From: Baffinella frigidus
Lineage: Eukaryota; Cryptophyceae; Cryptomonadales; Baffinellaceae
Length of the DNA: 10,738 bases
Direction: 5' to 3'
NCBI GenBank assembly: GCA_026770585.1
Contig: MU646346.1
Coordinates: 28,340 to 39,077 of the forward strand
Position 1 is the first letter of the stretch; the number at the start of each line of letters is the position of its first letter. The notes under the pieces were generated by a model, which was not told the origin of the DNA, did no database searches, and was given only the letters and a program-made list of their open reading frames with translations. Positions 1 through 5,671 of the stretch are shown here, in pieces. Both the position numbers and the translations under genes were made by a program.

Positions 1-80
1 CCCCAACCCCCAAACCCCAAACCCCAACCCCCAACCCCCAAACCCCAAACCCCAAACCCCAAACCCTAAACCCCAAACCC
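1..80. repeat. CCCCAAA heptamer array (telomere-like)
   Basis: Near-tandem CCCCAAA units, with CCCCAAC and a CCCTAAA variant, fill the left edge. Read on the minus strand they are TTTGGGG, one base from the plant/algal telomere unit TTTAGGG. The array is cut by the window edge. Because it is degenerate and similar arrays occur throughout the interior, it looks like interstitial telomere-like DNA rather than a chromosome end. Confidence 0.85.
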
Positions 81-118
81 TCGGGCAGGCGCGACGGCGG
101 GGCCCCCCGCGCCACCCG

Positions 119-819
119 CACCCTCCTCGCGCTCGCCGTCTCGAAACGGTGTGTCTTCCTCTTCTTGAGTACTCTTTACTCTTTGGTACTCTACTCTATA
201 ATACTCTTGACTACTCTCCGCACCCTCCTCGCCCTCGCCGTCTTGAAACGGTCCCACCCCCAACCCCTAGCCTCGGAGATCGACCCGCTTGCACGCGGTA
301 CATTCGGACTCACTATAAATATATTTTAGCCGCACGTGTGTACTAGATTTCCACCCGCACCCTCCTCGCGCTCGCCGTCTCGAAACGGTGTCTTCCTCTT
401 CCTGAGTAGAGCGCTGTGCAGAGAAGTTGACCACGGGAAATAATGAAAAATCGAGAAATTGGAGCCATTTTTGGACTTTTGAGAAATTTAGTACCATGAA
501 TTTCTCACAAGTGGACAAAATGGCTCCAATTTCTCCATTTTCCCATTTTACGGTGGCCAACTTCTCTGCACAGCGCTCTACTGGTATCCTACGCAGGGAT
601 TTCCTGAATAACAAATCAGTGAATCATCCGTAGGACCCTCCTCGCCCGCGCCGTCTCGAAACGGTGCGTCTTCCTCTTCCTCAGTACTCTTTACTCTTTA
701 GTACTCTTTACTCTTTTAAGACGCAGTCTAAAGCTGTCGCCCAGTTGACTTTGCGTTTTCAAGAGGCAGCCGTTTGACCAGAGCTTCGCCCCTCCTCGCC
801 CCCGCCGTCTCGAAACGGT
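119..819 (+). repeat. Five copies of a GC-rich box ending CGAAACGGT
   Basis: A roughly 31-bp motif, approximately CCCTCCTCGC followed by CGCCGTCTCGAAACGGT, occurs at 119-150, 221-252, 358-389, 635-665 and 789-819. Copies 1, 3 and 4 are followed by CTTCCTCTTC, and copies 1 and 4 continue into runs of TACTCTTT (about 165-215 and 680-718). Copies 2 and 5 are followed by CCCA and CCCAACC. Spacing is irregular (102, 137, 277 and 154 bp), so this is a scattered cluster rather than a uniform satellite. Copy 3 is separated from its TACTCTTT tail by a foldback element. No function is evident. Confidence 0.75.
406..581. mobile_element. Foldback/MITE-like element with possible TA target duplication
   Basis: The ends are inverted repeats: GTAGAGCGCTGTGCAGAGAA at 406-425 is mirrored at 562-581, and homology continues inward through the GAGAAATTGGAGCCATTTT motif (left 455-473, mirrored near 528-545). 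The element sits inside the TACTCTTT tract that follows the third GC-rich box, and TA flanks the GAGCGCTG ends on both sides. A TA duplication would fit a Tc1/mariner-type non-autonomous element, but an empty site from another allele is needed to prove it. It encodes no transposase. Its inner GGAGCCATTTTTGG motif reappears at 5922-6330. Confidence 0.7.
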
Positions 820-1061
820 CCCAACCCTAACCACTGACGCAGGGTGCACCCACTGTCGATTACTGGATACCCTTTCCTTTTAGGGGACAGGCAAAATCCG
901 GCGCTTTCTTCTTAGCCGGTTTCTGCCGCGATCCTTCTGCATCGGGGGGGCTGATGTGATCCGAAAGGAAGCATGGCCTTTCTGCAGGATACGTTCCGGT
1001 GTCCGCCTATGGTGGGAGTTAAAAGAACCTCAAGGACCTAAATTCATAGGCTAACGGCCTG
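820..1061. other. Stretch with no recognisable feature
   Basis: No repeat array, convincing exon or RNA gene is seen here. It begins with one CCCTAACC heptamer remnant, contains the small palindrome GGGTGCACCC, and is of mixed composition. Confidence 0.5.
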
Positions 1062-1191
1062 AAAATGGGGTAGTTGGGCATACGGCATTGCCTAGGACCT
1101 CCTACCGTAGGCCGAGGGATCCTAGGACCAAAAAGTTTCGGCCTACGGTAGGAGGTCCTAGGCAATGCCGTAGGCCTAACTACCCCATTTT
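1062..1191. mobile_element. Foldback element, family A copy 1
   Basis: Two arms of about 54 bp (1062-1115 and 1138-1191) are reverse complements with about two mismatches, around a 22-nt loop containing ATCCTAGGAC. Core arm motifs are GGCATTGCCTAGGACC and TCCTACCGTAGGCC. The same core occurs in the right arm of the element at 1927-2085, so this is a dispersed family. There is no internal gene; the open frames reported by simple translation come from the palindrome read both ways. Confidence 0.85.
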
Positions 1192-1452
1192 GGTCAGTTA
1201 CCCTATTAAAATGGGCGCATGCAACACCTGGTGGCGGAGACTGACGGAAACCCCAAACCTTAACCTTAGACCTAAACCCAGAACCCAGAAAGCTAGGCCA
1301 CAGTGGGTGGTGGGGCGGTGGTATGGTGGGGAGATAGGGTGTTGGGATGGGTTGGCACCAGGGGGGGGGCTCGGAAGCTTCCGAGAAAGTCACCCAAGTG
1401 ACTTTTGATTTGCTCCGAGATTCGCGTGGCACACCTCCGCGTCACCCTGCGT

Positions 1453-1500
1453 AGGGTTTGGAGTTTGGGGTTCAGGGATTAGGGGTAAGGGTAAGGGTAT
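1453..1500. repeat. Degenerate G-rich heptamer stretch
   Basis: GGTTTGGAGTTTGGGGTTC and following AGGGGTAAGGG units are variants of TTTGGGG/TTTAGGG in the G-rich orientation. A few C-rich remnants also lie at about 1250-1290. Between 1192 and 1540 nothing else is recognised except a short stem (CTGAAG/CTTCAG near 1508-1523). Confidence 0.6.
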
Positions 1501-1540
1501 GCACCGCCTGAAGACGGCTTCAGCCGGGCGGGGGAACAAA

Positions 1541-1616
1541 CCTTCTTCTTCTTCTTCTGTATTACTCTCGATACAGGTCCTAGATAGGCCCTTAAGCCTT
1601 GAGTTGAGTGATACAC
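1541..1616 (-). repeat. Dispersed repeat B, copy 1 (CTT microsatellite end)
   Basis: A short CTT run is followed by about 70 bp (TGTATTACTCTCGATACAGG onwards) that reappears almost exactly in reverse complement at about 4168-4266. Both copies carry the trinucleotide run at the same edge, CTT here and GAA there, so the microsatellite is part of the repeat. The two copies differ by about one substitution in the unique part, implying recent duplication. The open frame across it ends in poly-Glu but is probably not a gene. Confidence 0.85.
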
Positions 1617-1678
1617 AAGGTGCGTCGCACGCGAGCGTTGAACACACCCAGCGGTGATGTCCTCTCAACGCGAAGCTT

Positions 1679-1781
1679 CTGCAAAGCAATGGGCCTAAGC
1701 CCTCATCCTTCAACCCGAAACCCGAAAGCAGGTTCTGCTCGCGTGCGGCTCAGCGTTTGTTTCAGGTCCATTGCTTTGCAG
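1679..1781. repeat. Inverted repeat with CTGCAAAGCAATGG arms
   Basis: CTGCAAAGCAATGG at 1679-1692 is perfectly mirrored at 1768-1781. The interval holds AACCCGAAACCCGAAAGC (heptamer-like) and GCAGGTTCTGC. The motif GCAGGTTCTGC recurs at about 1888 and 2308, the latter again followed by AAAGCCATGGGC, so pieces of this structure are repeated to the right. Confidence 0.6.
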
Positions 1782-1815
1782 ATGGGGCAGAGGCGCTGGT
1801 CGCTTCGCTGGTGGC

Positions 1816-1881
1816 CACGAAATTTGATACATAATTTGGCCATAGTAGTAATAGTCAAGTCTGTGTGTAGTACTTTTCGTG
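1816..1881. repeat. Small foldback with CACGAAA ends
   Basis: CACGAAATTTGATACATA at the left is an imperfect mirror of TGTGTAGTACTTTTCGTG at the right (about 12 of 18 positions). The centre reads CATAGTAGTAATAGTC, close in style to the loop of the element at 2128-2297 (CATACTACTAATAGTAAG). The two may be diverged members of one family. Confidence 0.5.
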
Positions 1882-1926
1882 CAGTGAGCAGGGCCTGCGC
1901 AGGTTCTGCGAAGTAATGTCATAGGG

Positions 1927-2085
1927 AAACTCCTGGAAAGTTCGGTAGTTTCCCTACGGATTTAGGTAGGACCTACCTACCGTAGGCCGTAGGGCTCCTA
2001 TGACCAAAATATCATAGGATTTTGGCCTATGGTAGGAGGTCCTAGGCAATGCCGTAGGAGAAACTACCGAACTTTCCAGGAGTTT
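1927..2085. mobile_element. Foldback element, family A copy 2
   Basis: The outer arm AAACTCCTGGAAAGTTCGGT at 1927-1946 is mirrored perfectly at 2066-2085. Inside, the right arm carries the family A core (CCTACCATAGGCC and GGCATTGCCTAGGACC in reverse complement) seen at 1062-1191; the left arm is a rearranged version with GTAGGACCTACCTACCGTAG. The loop is AT-rich (CAAAATATCATAGGATTTTG) and can itself pair. No coding capacity and no clear target duplication were seen. Confidence 0.85.
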
Positions 2086-2127
2086 TACGACTAAATGGGC
2101 CTCAAACACAAAGATTAAACCCGAATC

Positions 2128-2297
2128 TCATCCGGTCAGGTATTTGATTTAAATGGTTCAGAGTCCCCCGAATGCACGAAATTTACTACACGTTTGATCA
2201 TACTACTAATAGTAAGGGCTGGACGTGACAAACGTGTAGTAATTTTCGTGCATTCGGGGGACTCCGAACCATTTGAATCAAATACCTGACCGGATGA
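2128..2297. mobile_element. Long foldback with 68-bp arms
   Basis: Arms 2128-2195 and 2230-2297 are reverse complements with about three mismatches. They start TCATCCGGTCAGGTATTTGA and end TACTACACGTTT, around a 34-nt loop containing TACTACTAATAGTA. The inner motif CACGAAATTTACTACACG recurs in weaker form at 1816-1881 and 9481-9500. High arm identity suggests recent formation or ongoing gene conversion between arms. No transposase is encoded. Confidence 0.85.
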
Positions 2298-2371
2298 AAT
2301 CCTGAAAGCAGGTTCTGCAAAGCCATGGGCTCCTCGGTGCCCCTCGCCGCCCTTCGCGATAAGGTTCCTCG

Positions 2372-2580
2372 CTAAACCCTAAACCCTAAACCCTAAACCC
2401 TCAACCCTAAACCCTAAACCCTAAACCCGAAATCTGAAACCCGAAACCCTAAACCCGAAACCCGAAACCCTAAACCCTGGACCCTAAACCCTAGACCCTA
2501 GACCCTGAAGCCTAAACCCCAAACCCTAAATCCTAAACCCTAAACCCTAAACCTTAGACCCTAACTCCCAAACCCCAAAT
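2372..2580. repeat. CCCTAAA telomere-type array
   Basis: About 200 bp of CCCTAAA heptamers with CCCGAAA, CCCTAGA, CCCTGAA and CCCCAAA variants, keeping the 7-nt register. This is the plant/algal telomere unit. It lies inside the window and is followed by a strand switch, so it is interstitial. Confidence 0.9.
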
Positions 2581-2595
2581 CCTCCGCGACAAGGG

Positions 2596-2670
2596 TGCAG
2601 GGTTAGGATTGAGGATTTGGGATTTAGGGTTTAGCGAGGTTTAGCGTCCCTAAATCCTAAATCCTAAACC
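2596..2670. repeat. Strand switch in heptamer array
   Basis: The array changes to the G-rich orientation (GGATTTGGGATTTAGGGTTT near 2614-2633), then back to C-rich (CCCTAAATCCTAAATCC near 2648). The flip makes the region self-complementary. Confidence 0.65.
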
Positions 2671-2674
2671 GCGC

Positions 2675-2776
2675 GCCCCCCCCCTTCCCCTCTCCGTCTC
2701 CCTGTGTCCCCCTTCCTCTCCCCCCCTCCATCCCCTCCCCTCCCCACCCCCCTCCCATCTCCCTCCCTTACCCCAG
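2675..2776 (+). promoter_or_regulatory. Polypyrimidine tract and candidate 3' splice site
   Basis: About 100 nt of almost pure C/T on the plus strand ends in CTTACCCCAG at 2776. This resembles an enlarged polypyrimidine tract and acceptor, and the sequence following it opens into an exon-like frame. A simple low-complexity tract with no splicing role is the alternative. Confidence 0.45.
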
Positions 2777-2830
2777 AACAGTGACGTTGGGCGGTGGCGG
2801 CAGGTGGTGGCACTCGGGCTAGGCGGGGCG
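2777..2830 (+). CDS. Candidate exon 1 (54 nt), unknown protein
   Basis: The open segment encodes NSDVGRWRQVVALGLGGA and is bordered by CCCCAG on the left and a textbook donor GCG|GTAAGT at 2831. Length is divisible by three, phase 0 at both ends. The second half (VVALGLGGA) is repeated at 2890-2919 and again at the start of the exon at 3121. It is therefore unclear which copy is used in the mature mRNA; one may be a relic. An alternative acceptor, GGCAG, at 2811 would shorten it to the repeated half. The protein family is not recognised. Confidence 0.4.
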
Positions 2831-3117
2831 GTAAGTTGACATAATATTGACTTTGGGTGGGAAGTTGACATAATAATGACTTTCGGCAGGTGGTGACTCT
2901 GGGGCTGGGGGGGGGGGCGGTGTTGGCAGAATAATGACCTACACCCTAATCCCTTAACCCTCAACCCTCCTCCCTCAACGAGGTGGGGGGTGGGGGTTGG
3001 GCGGTAAGTTGACATAATATTGACTCTGGGTGGGAAGTTGACATAATAATGACTTTGGGTCGGAAGTTGACATAATAATGGCTTTGGGTGGGTAAGTTAA
3101 CAGATTAATGACTTTGG
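2831..3117 (+). repeat. Intronic minisatellite built on a 5' splice-site motif
   Basis: Units of about 30 bp, GGTAAGTTGACATAATATTG or GGAAGTTGACATAATAATGA followed by CTTTGGGTG, occur at 2831-2885 and 3002-3110. Two of them (near 3002 and 3091) keep GTAAGTT intact, so the intron carries a series of decoy donors. Between the two blocks is an exon-end copy (2890-2919) and a heptamer-like stretch (CCCTAATCCCTTAACC, about 2944-2975). Confidence 0.8.
2890..2919 (+). pseudogene. Partial exon copy (VVTLGLGGGA)
   Basis: Follows CGGCAG and ends before GTGTTGG. The ten codons repeat the second half of the 2777-2830 exon and the first codons of the 3121 exon, with an expanded G run adding one glycine. 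It is in frame but short, and probably a duplicated exon edge carried in the intron. Confidence 0.6.
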
Positions 3118-3120
3118 CAG

Positions 3121-3210
3121 GTGGTGACGCTCGGGCTGGGCGGGGCGGCGCAGGTGGCGGGTGCGGGGATGCAGGAGCACTCTGTCAACCTGCTCCGCCT
3201 GCTCAACCAG
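3121..3210 (+). CDS. Candidate exon 2 (90 nt), unknown protein
   Basis: Bordered by TTTGGCAG|GTGGTG and CAACCAG|GTTACC, 30 codons, phase 0 at both ends. It reads VVTLGLGGAAQVAGAG, then MQEHSVNLLRLLNQ. The second part is amphipathic and leucine-rich, as in helical-repeat proteins, but I do not recognise a family. An internal GCGCAG|GTGGCG at 3151-3156 could act as another acceptor. The last seven codons (LLRLLNQ) are repeated at 3333-3353. Upstream is the GTAAGTT minisatellite; downstream an inverted repeat. Confidence 0.55.
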
Positions 3211-3229
3211 GTTACCGCGCCACACCAAG

Positions 3230-3329
3230 ACAATGAAACAATGCCAAAAGTGCACGGTGTCAACTTGTGGCAGTTGGTCAAGTTGCTGCATGACTTTACA
3301 TCAAACGAGTTTGTCGATTGTTTCATTGT
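3230..3329. repeat. Inverted repeat, ACAATGAAACAAT arms
   Basis: ACAATGAAACAAT (3230-3242) is mirrored exactly at 3317-3329. The 100-bp structure lies between the exon end at 3210 and its second copy at 3333, consistent with a foldback inserted next to, or carried with, a duplicated exon end. Confidence 0.65.
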
Positions 3330-3332
3330 TTT

Positions 3333-3353
3333 CTCCTCCGTCTGCTCAACCAG
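3333..3353 (+). pseudogene. Duplicate of exon 2 end (LLRLLNQ) with donor
   Basis: Twenty-one nucleotides match the last 21 nt of exon 2 (3190-3210) at 19 positions. Both differences are silent, so LLRLLNQ is unchanged and CAG|GTTG again follows. The offset is 143 bp. If the 3' copy were the functional donor, the intervening foldback would have to lie in an intron or interrupt the frame. Confidence 0.65.
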
Positions 3354-3446
3354 GTTGCCAGTATTGTCGAAATGGGCTTCGCGCGGACCTTGCTCGGATA
3401 GCGAGGGGGCAAATAAATCGTTTGAGATTCTGGGCTCCAAGGGGCT

Positions 3447-3467
3447 TCAGCTCCCGATGGGAGCTGA
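3447..3467. repeat. Short palindrome
   Basis: TCAGCTCCC at 3447-3455, loop GAT, GGGAGCTGA at 3459-3467. Imperfect pairing continues outward (GGCTCCAAGG against CATTTGAGCC). Confidence 0.6.
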
Positions 3468-3799
3468 GGCATTTGAGCCATTTCCTACGTACTTATCTTA
3501 AGGTTTTATCTCCAGGTCACGCGGAAGGGGGTCGGACCAATATAAAAAGGGTGCGTAGGTGGTAAAGATCACGAATCTTATCACGTGGGTGAAATGCACC
3601 CCTATCCAATTCAACCGCGACGTATCTCATTTCACCGGGGGCCGGATCTCGTTTGAAATAGACGGCTGACCCCCTCATCGAATCTTCTCGATTGTTCCTG
3701 CGTCTTTTTTAAAGACGTTTCGTGTAGATGCGTCCTTCAGTTGACCGTGACGTGACGGGGACGTGTTTGCGTAATTTAATCGTTAAAATAATTCATCCA
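3468..3799. other. Stretch with no recognisable gene
   Basis: No exon candidate or array is visible. Small features are a CCAG|GTCACG at about 3517, a TATA-like run (ATATAAAAAGGG at about 3540) and a short stem CGTCTTT/AAAGACG near 3702. Base composition is mixed, unlike the heptamer-rich introns, so it may be part of a larger inserted repeat associated with the inverted pair. Confidence 0.45.
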
Positions 3800-3845
3800 G
3801 GCGTCTCAAAACGTCGGTTTGCCCCCTCGCTATCCGACAAAGGAC

Positions 3846-3990
3846 CGAGGTCAGGTCAGGAAATCAGGAAATGTTCCAAAAATGGACTTTTATGCTATCT
3901 TAGGCATGGTTTTTATCTCAAAATAGCATCTCCCACCCACAAGATGACACAAAAGGGCAAAAATGGGAAAATGTTGCTGACCTGACCTCG
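3846..3990. mobile_element. Nested foldback with CGAGGTCAGGTCAG termini
   Basis: Perfect 14-bp inverted ends CGAGGTCAGGTCAG (3846-3859) and its mirror (3977-3990) enclose an AT-rich body with an inner stem TGCTAT/ATAGCA around 3892-3929. Compared with the uninterrupted copy at 3362-3413, the insertion lies within GGTCCGCGCG. CCG is present on both sides (3845-3847 and 3998-4000), so a 3-bp target duplication is possible, with an ATTTTTT tail before the right flank. There is no coding capacity. Confidence 0.75.
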
Positions 3991-4167
3991 ATTTTTTCCG
4001 CGCGGAGCCCATTTCGACAATAGAATCCTCGCACGATTGGTTTCTCCAGTGTTAACTTCGGTAGGGTGTCAGGCATCACGAGCAAGCGCTCTTGGGCGTT
4101 GGATATTCTCCTGTGAAGTGGTGTGCGGAAGCAGGGTTGAGTTCAGTAAGGCTCATAAGACGTGTGT

Positions 4168-4266
4168 ATCACTCAACTCAAGGCTCAAGGGCCTATCTAG
4201 GACCTGTATCGAGAGTAATACAGAAGAAGAAGAAGAAGAAGAAGAAGAAGAAGAAGAAGAAGAAGG
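4168..4266 (+). repeat. Dispersed repeat B, copy 2 (GAA microsatellite end)
   Basis: Reverse complement of the repeat at 1541-1616. It starts near GTGTATCACTCAACTCAAGG and ends in a GAA run longer than the first copy's CTT run, in line with microsatellite expansion after duplication. Translation gives a poly-Glu tail on this strand and poly-Ser/poly-Leu on the other; none is evidence of a gene. Confidence 0.85.
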
Positions 4267-4321
4267 TTTGAGTTGATGCTGGACCACGTGCCGAGGATTC
4301 TGCTGGGAGTGACCTCTGAAT

Positions 4322-4529
4322 CCAGACTTGACTCCCGACTCCCACCCCAGGTACTGGTGAATGGCTCTACCCCACTCCCACCGCACCCGGGGGCGACCCC
4401 GGTGTAGGTCATTAGCCCGAGCTAATGACCTACACCACCTGCCAAAGTCATTATTACTTCTGCGGACGCCAGGGCAGGGCGACAGGCGCGTGAGACTCCC
4501 AGACTTGACTCCCGACTCCCACGCCAGGT
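4322..4529 (+). repeat. Two copies of a 31-bp acceptor-like repeat
   Basis: CCAGACTTGACTCCCGACTC, then CCACCCCAGGT, at 4322-4352 recurs at 4499-4529 with one change. Both end CCAG|GT. The first is followed by ACTGGTGAA, close to the start of the exon at 4628 (GTTCTGGTGAA), as if an intron 3' end plus exon start had been copied upstream. Confidence 0.75.
4401..4458. repeat. Perfect 16-bp palindrome joined to an inverted intron 3' end
   Basis: GGTGTAGGTCATTAGC (4401-4416), loop CCGA, and the exact mirror (4421-4436). The following bases, CACCTGCCAAAGTCATTATT, are the reverse complement of the intron-end/exon-start junction at about 3104-3125 and 2874-2895. A piece of splice junction has therefore been copied here in inverse orientation. 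Confidence 0.8.
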
Positions 4530-4627
4530 GCGAGCAAAAACGCTACAAGTCGATACTAAAATCGGGACCGTGGTACAGATTTAAAACGCCCTGGTACAAA
4601 ACGATGTTTAACATTTGGTCCCCGCAG

Positions 4628-4732
4628 GTTCTGGTGAACGAAGACGCGCGGGCCTCGGTGCTCTGCCGGCTGATTCTCCGCGACTTGTTCTTGGACGTGG
4701 CTTCGCTGCTCATCAAGACCTTCGACCGCCTG
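4628..4732 (+). CDS. Candidate exon 3 (105 nt), unknown protein
   Basis: Acceptor CCCGCAG|GTTCTG and donor GCCTG|GTGCGT enclose 35 codons in phase 0. Segments include VLVNEDARASVLCRL, then ILRDLFLDVASLL, then IKTFDRL. The spacing of leucines and charged residues fits two amphipathic helices, as in ARM/HEAT-type scaffolds, but no family is assigned. The last 15 codons are repeated twice downstream (4947-4994 and 5195-5242). GC-rich third positions contrast with surrounding intron sequence. This is the best exon candidate in the left half. Confidence 0.6.
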
Positions 4733-4759
4733 GTGCGTACTTGGCTTGAGGCATTTTCG

Positions 4760-4774
4760 CCGCCTGGTGCGTAC
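4760..4774 (+). repeat. Duplicated donor junction of exon 3
   Basis: CCGCCTGGTGCGTAC at 4726-4740 (exon 3 end plus donor) recurs exactly at 4760-4774, 34 bp away. It is an additional in-intron 5' splice-site copy. Confidence 0.8.
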
Positions 4775-4811
4775 CACACACCGGGCTACGAAGGCATTTT
4801 TGGGCAGGAGC

Positions 4812-4946
4812 ATGGTGCAGGGCTCAGGGCTCAGGGTACGGGGTTCAGGGTACGGGGCTCGGAGGTCAGGGGTCAGGGTGCAGGGTGCCGGGTGCAGGGG
4901 TCAGGGCTCGGAGTTCAGGGGTCAGGGTTCAGGGGTTAGGGTGCAG
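4812..4946 (+). repeat. TGCAGGG/GCTCAGG heptamer array
   Basis: Units TGCAGGG, GCTCAGG, TACGGGG, GTTCAGG and GGTCAGG alternate with mostly 7-nt register, all relatives of TTTAGGG with a CAGG core. The last unit supplies the acceptor GTGCAG|GT at 4946. Confidence 0.8.
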
Positions 4947-4994
4947 GTCTTCCTGGACGCGTCCTCGCTGCTCATCAAGACCTTCGACCGCCTG
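4947..4994 (+). CDS. Exon 3 partial copy 2 (VFLDASSLLIKTFDRL)
   Basis: Forty-eight nucleotides between TGCAG and CTG|GTGCGT, 16 codons, phase 0. It matches the 3' part of exon 3, with two conservative codon changes (VA to AS), while the final 30 nt are identical. Both splice sites look usable, so it could be a tandem, perhaps mutually exclusive or cassette, exon. Alternatively it is a recent unspliced duplicate. Confidence 0.5.
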
Positions 4995-5004
4995 GTGCGT
5001 GCTT

Positions 5005-5194
5005 GGGTGTAGGGTGCATGGTGCATGGTGAAGGGCGAAGGGCGAAGGGTGCGGGGTTCAAGGGTCAGGGGTCGGAGGGCAGGGGTCAGGGTGCAGGGTG
5101 TAGGGTGCGGGGTGCAGGGTGCGGGGTTCAGGAGTCAGGGCTCGGAGGTCAGGGGTCAGGGTGCAGGGTGTAGGGTGCAGGGTGCAGGGTGCAG
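5005..5194 (+). repeat. TGCAGGG heptamer array
   Basis: GTGCAGGGTGTAGGGTGCAG and similar 7-nt units, with GGTCAGG variants, almost repeating the composition of 4812-4946. The last unit provides GTGCAG|GA at 5194. Together with that array it forms spacers of about 200 bp between exon copies. Confidence 0.8.
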
Positions 5195-5242
5195 GACTTC
5201 CTGGACGTGGCCTCACAGATGATCACGACCTTTGACTGCCGG
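5195..5242 (+). pseudogene. Exon 3 partial copy 3, donor damaged
   Basis: Reads DFLDVASQMITTFDCR, the same 16-codon frame without stops, but diverged, and the expected GTGCGT has become AGTGCG, removing the GT. The flank GCGGACCACACACC matches the first copy's downstream sequence (GCGTACCACACACC near 4770). It is likely an older, decaying copy. Confidence 0.6.
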
Positions 5243-5312
5243 AGTGCGGACCACACACCAGACCACACGCCACCAAGGCATTTTCGAGCGGGGAATGCCC
5301 GAGTTGCCGTTG

Positions 5313-5360
5313 CCTTATCTGTCGGACCGAAGTGAACCTTATCTGTCGGACCGAAGTGAT
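5313..5360 (+). repeat. Two tandem 24-bp units
   Basis: CCTTATCTGTCGGACCGAAG plus TGAA at 5313-5336 is repeated at 5337-5360 with one final change (TGAT). Confidence 0.9.
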
Positions 5361-5397
5361 CGGGTTGGAGTTGAACTCGTGGTCCGCCGCGATCTTG

Positions 5398-5439
5398 CCC
5401 CCCCTATGTCCCTACAGGCCCCCCCTATGTCCCTACAGG
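5398..5439 (+). repeat. Two tandem 21-bp units, each ending CTACAGG
   Basis: C7 followed by TATGTCCCTACAGG occurs twice, 5398-5418 and 5419-5439. Each ends in a pyrimidine tract plus CTACAG|G, so this is a tandemly duplicated potential acceptor. What follows (5440-5552, starting GTTGCC) stays open in one frame, but I do not trust it as an exon. The rest of 5243-5565 shows nothing recognisable. Confidence 0.7.
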
Positions 5440-5565
5440 TTGCCTACTGTAGGGTCCTAGATCTTATCGCTCGTGGGTTATTCAAACCCCCGTCGAAGTC
5501 CGCTGTGTGGCTAGGCCTTCGGTTGAGGTCCTCACGTTCGGCAGGTGGCGATGCCTCGCTGCGTA

Positions 5566-5631
5566 CTCAGGGTTTAGGGTTTAGGGTTTAAGGTTTAGGG
5601 TTTCGGGTTTAGGGTTTAGGGTGTAGGGTGA
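5566..5631. repeat. TTTAGGG array (G-rich orientation)
   Basis: GGGTTTAGGG repeats with AGGTTTAGGG, TTTCGGG and TGTAGGG variants, in strict 7-nt register. The TGTAGGG variant at the right edge becomes the unit of the next array in opposite orientation. Confidence 0.9.
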
Positions 5632-5671
5632 GATCACATGAAGTCTTCGAGAGTGCATGTGAAGGTACCAT

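Larger units (their letters stand above)
3362..4022. repeat. Inverted pair, one arm interrupted by a foldback
   Basis: Sequence 3362-3413 (TATTGTCGAAATGGGCTTCG to GAGGGGGCAAA), with weaker homology to about 3442, returns in reverse complement as two blocks, about 3800-3847 and 3998-4022. The second arm is split by the foldback at 3846-3990, so the intact arm acts as an internal empty-site reference. Confidence 0.8.

Noticed and set aside
1-80. True chromosome end
   Set aside because: The array is degenerate CCCCAAA and similar arrays occur throughout; one edge of a window cannot show a terminus.
301-335. TATA-like element ACTATAAATATATTTTA
   Set aside because: No gene start follows at a sensible distance; AT-rich matches of this kind are frequent by chance.
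1019-1432. Long open frames on both strands over the palindrome
   Set aside because: They translate a foldback element and flanking low-complexity DNA; no family-like motif and no supporting splice or start context.
3532-3552. CCAATATAAAAAGGG as a promoter
   Set aside because: Lies within the putative gene between exons 2 and 3, with no open frame beginning downstream; likely chance.
4153-4412. Poly-Glu, poly-Ser and poly-Leu open frames
   Set aside because: All come from the GAA/TTC microsatellite in repeat B.
5440-5591. Open frame after the duplicated CTACAGG as an exon
   Set aside because: The sequence lacks exon-like base use and runs into TTTAGGG repeats; it contains stop-prone phrases in other frames and no consistent donor.
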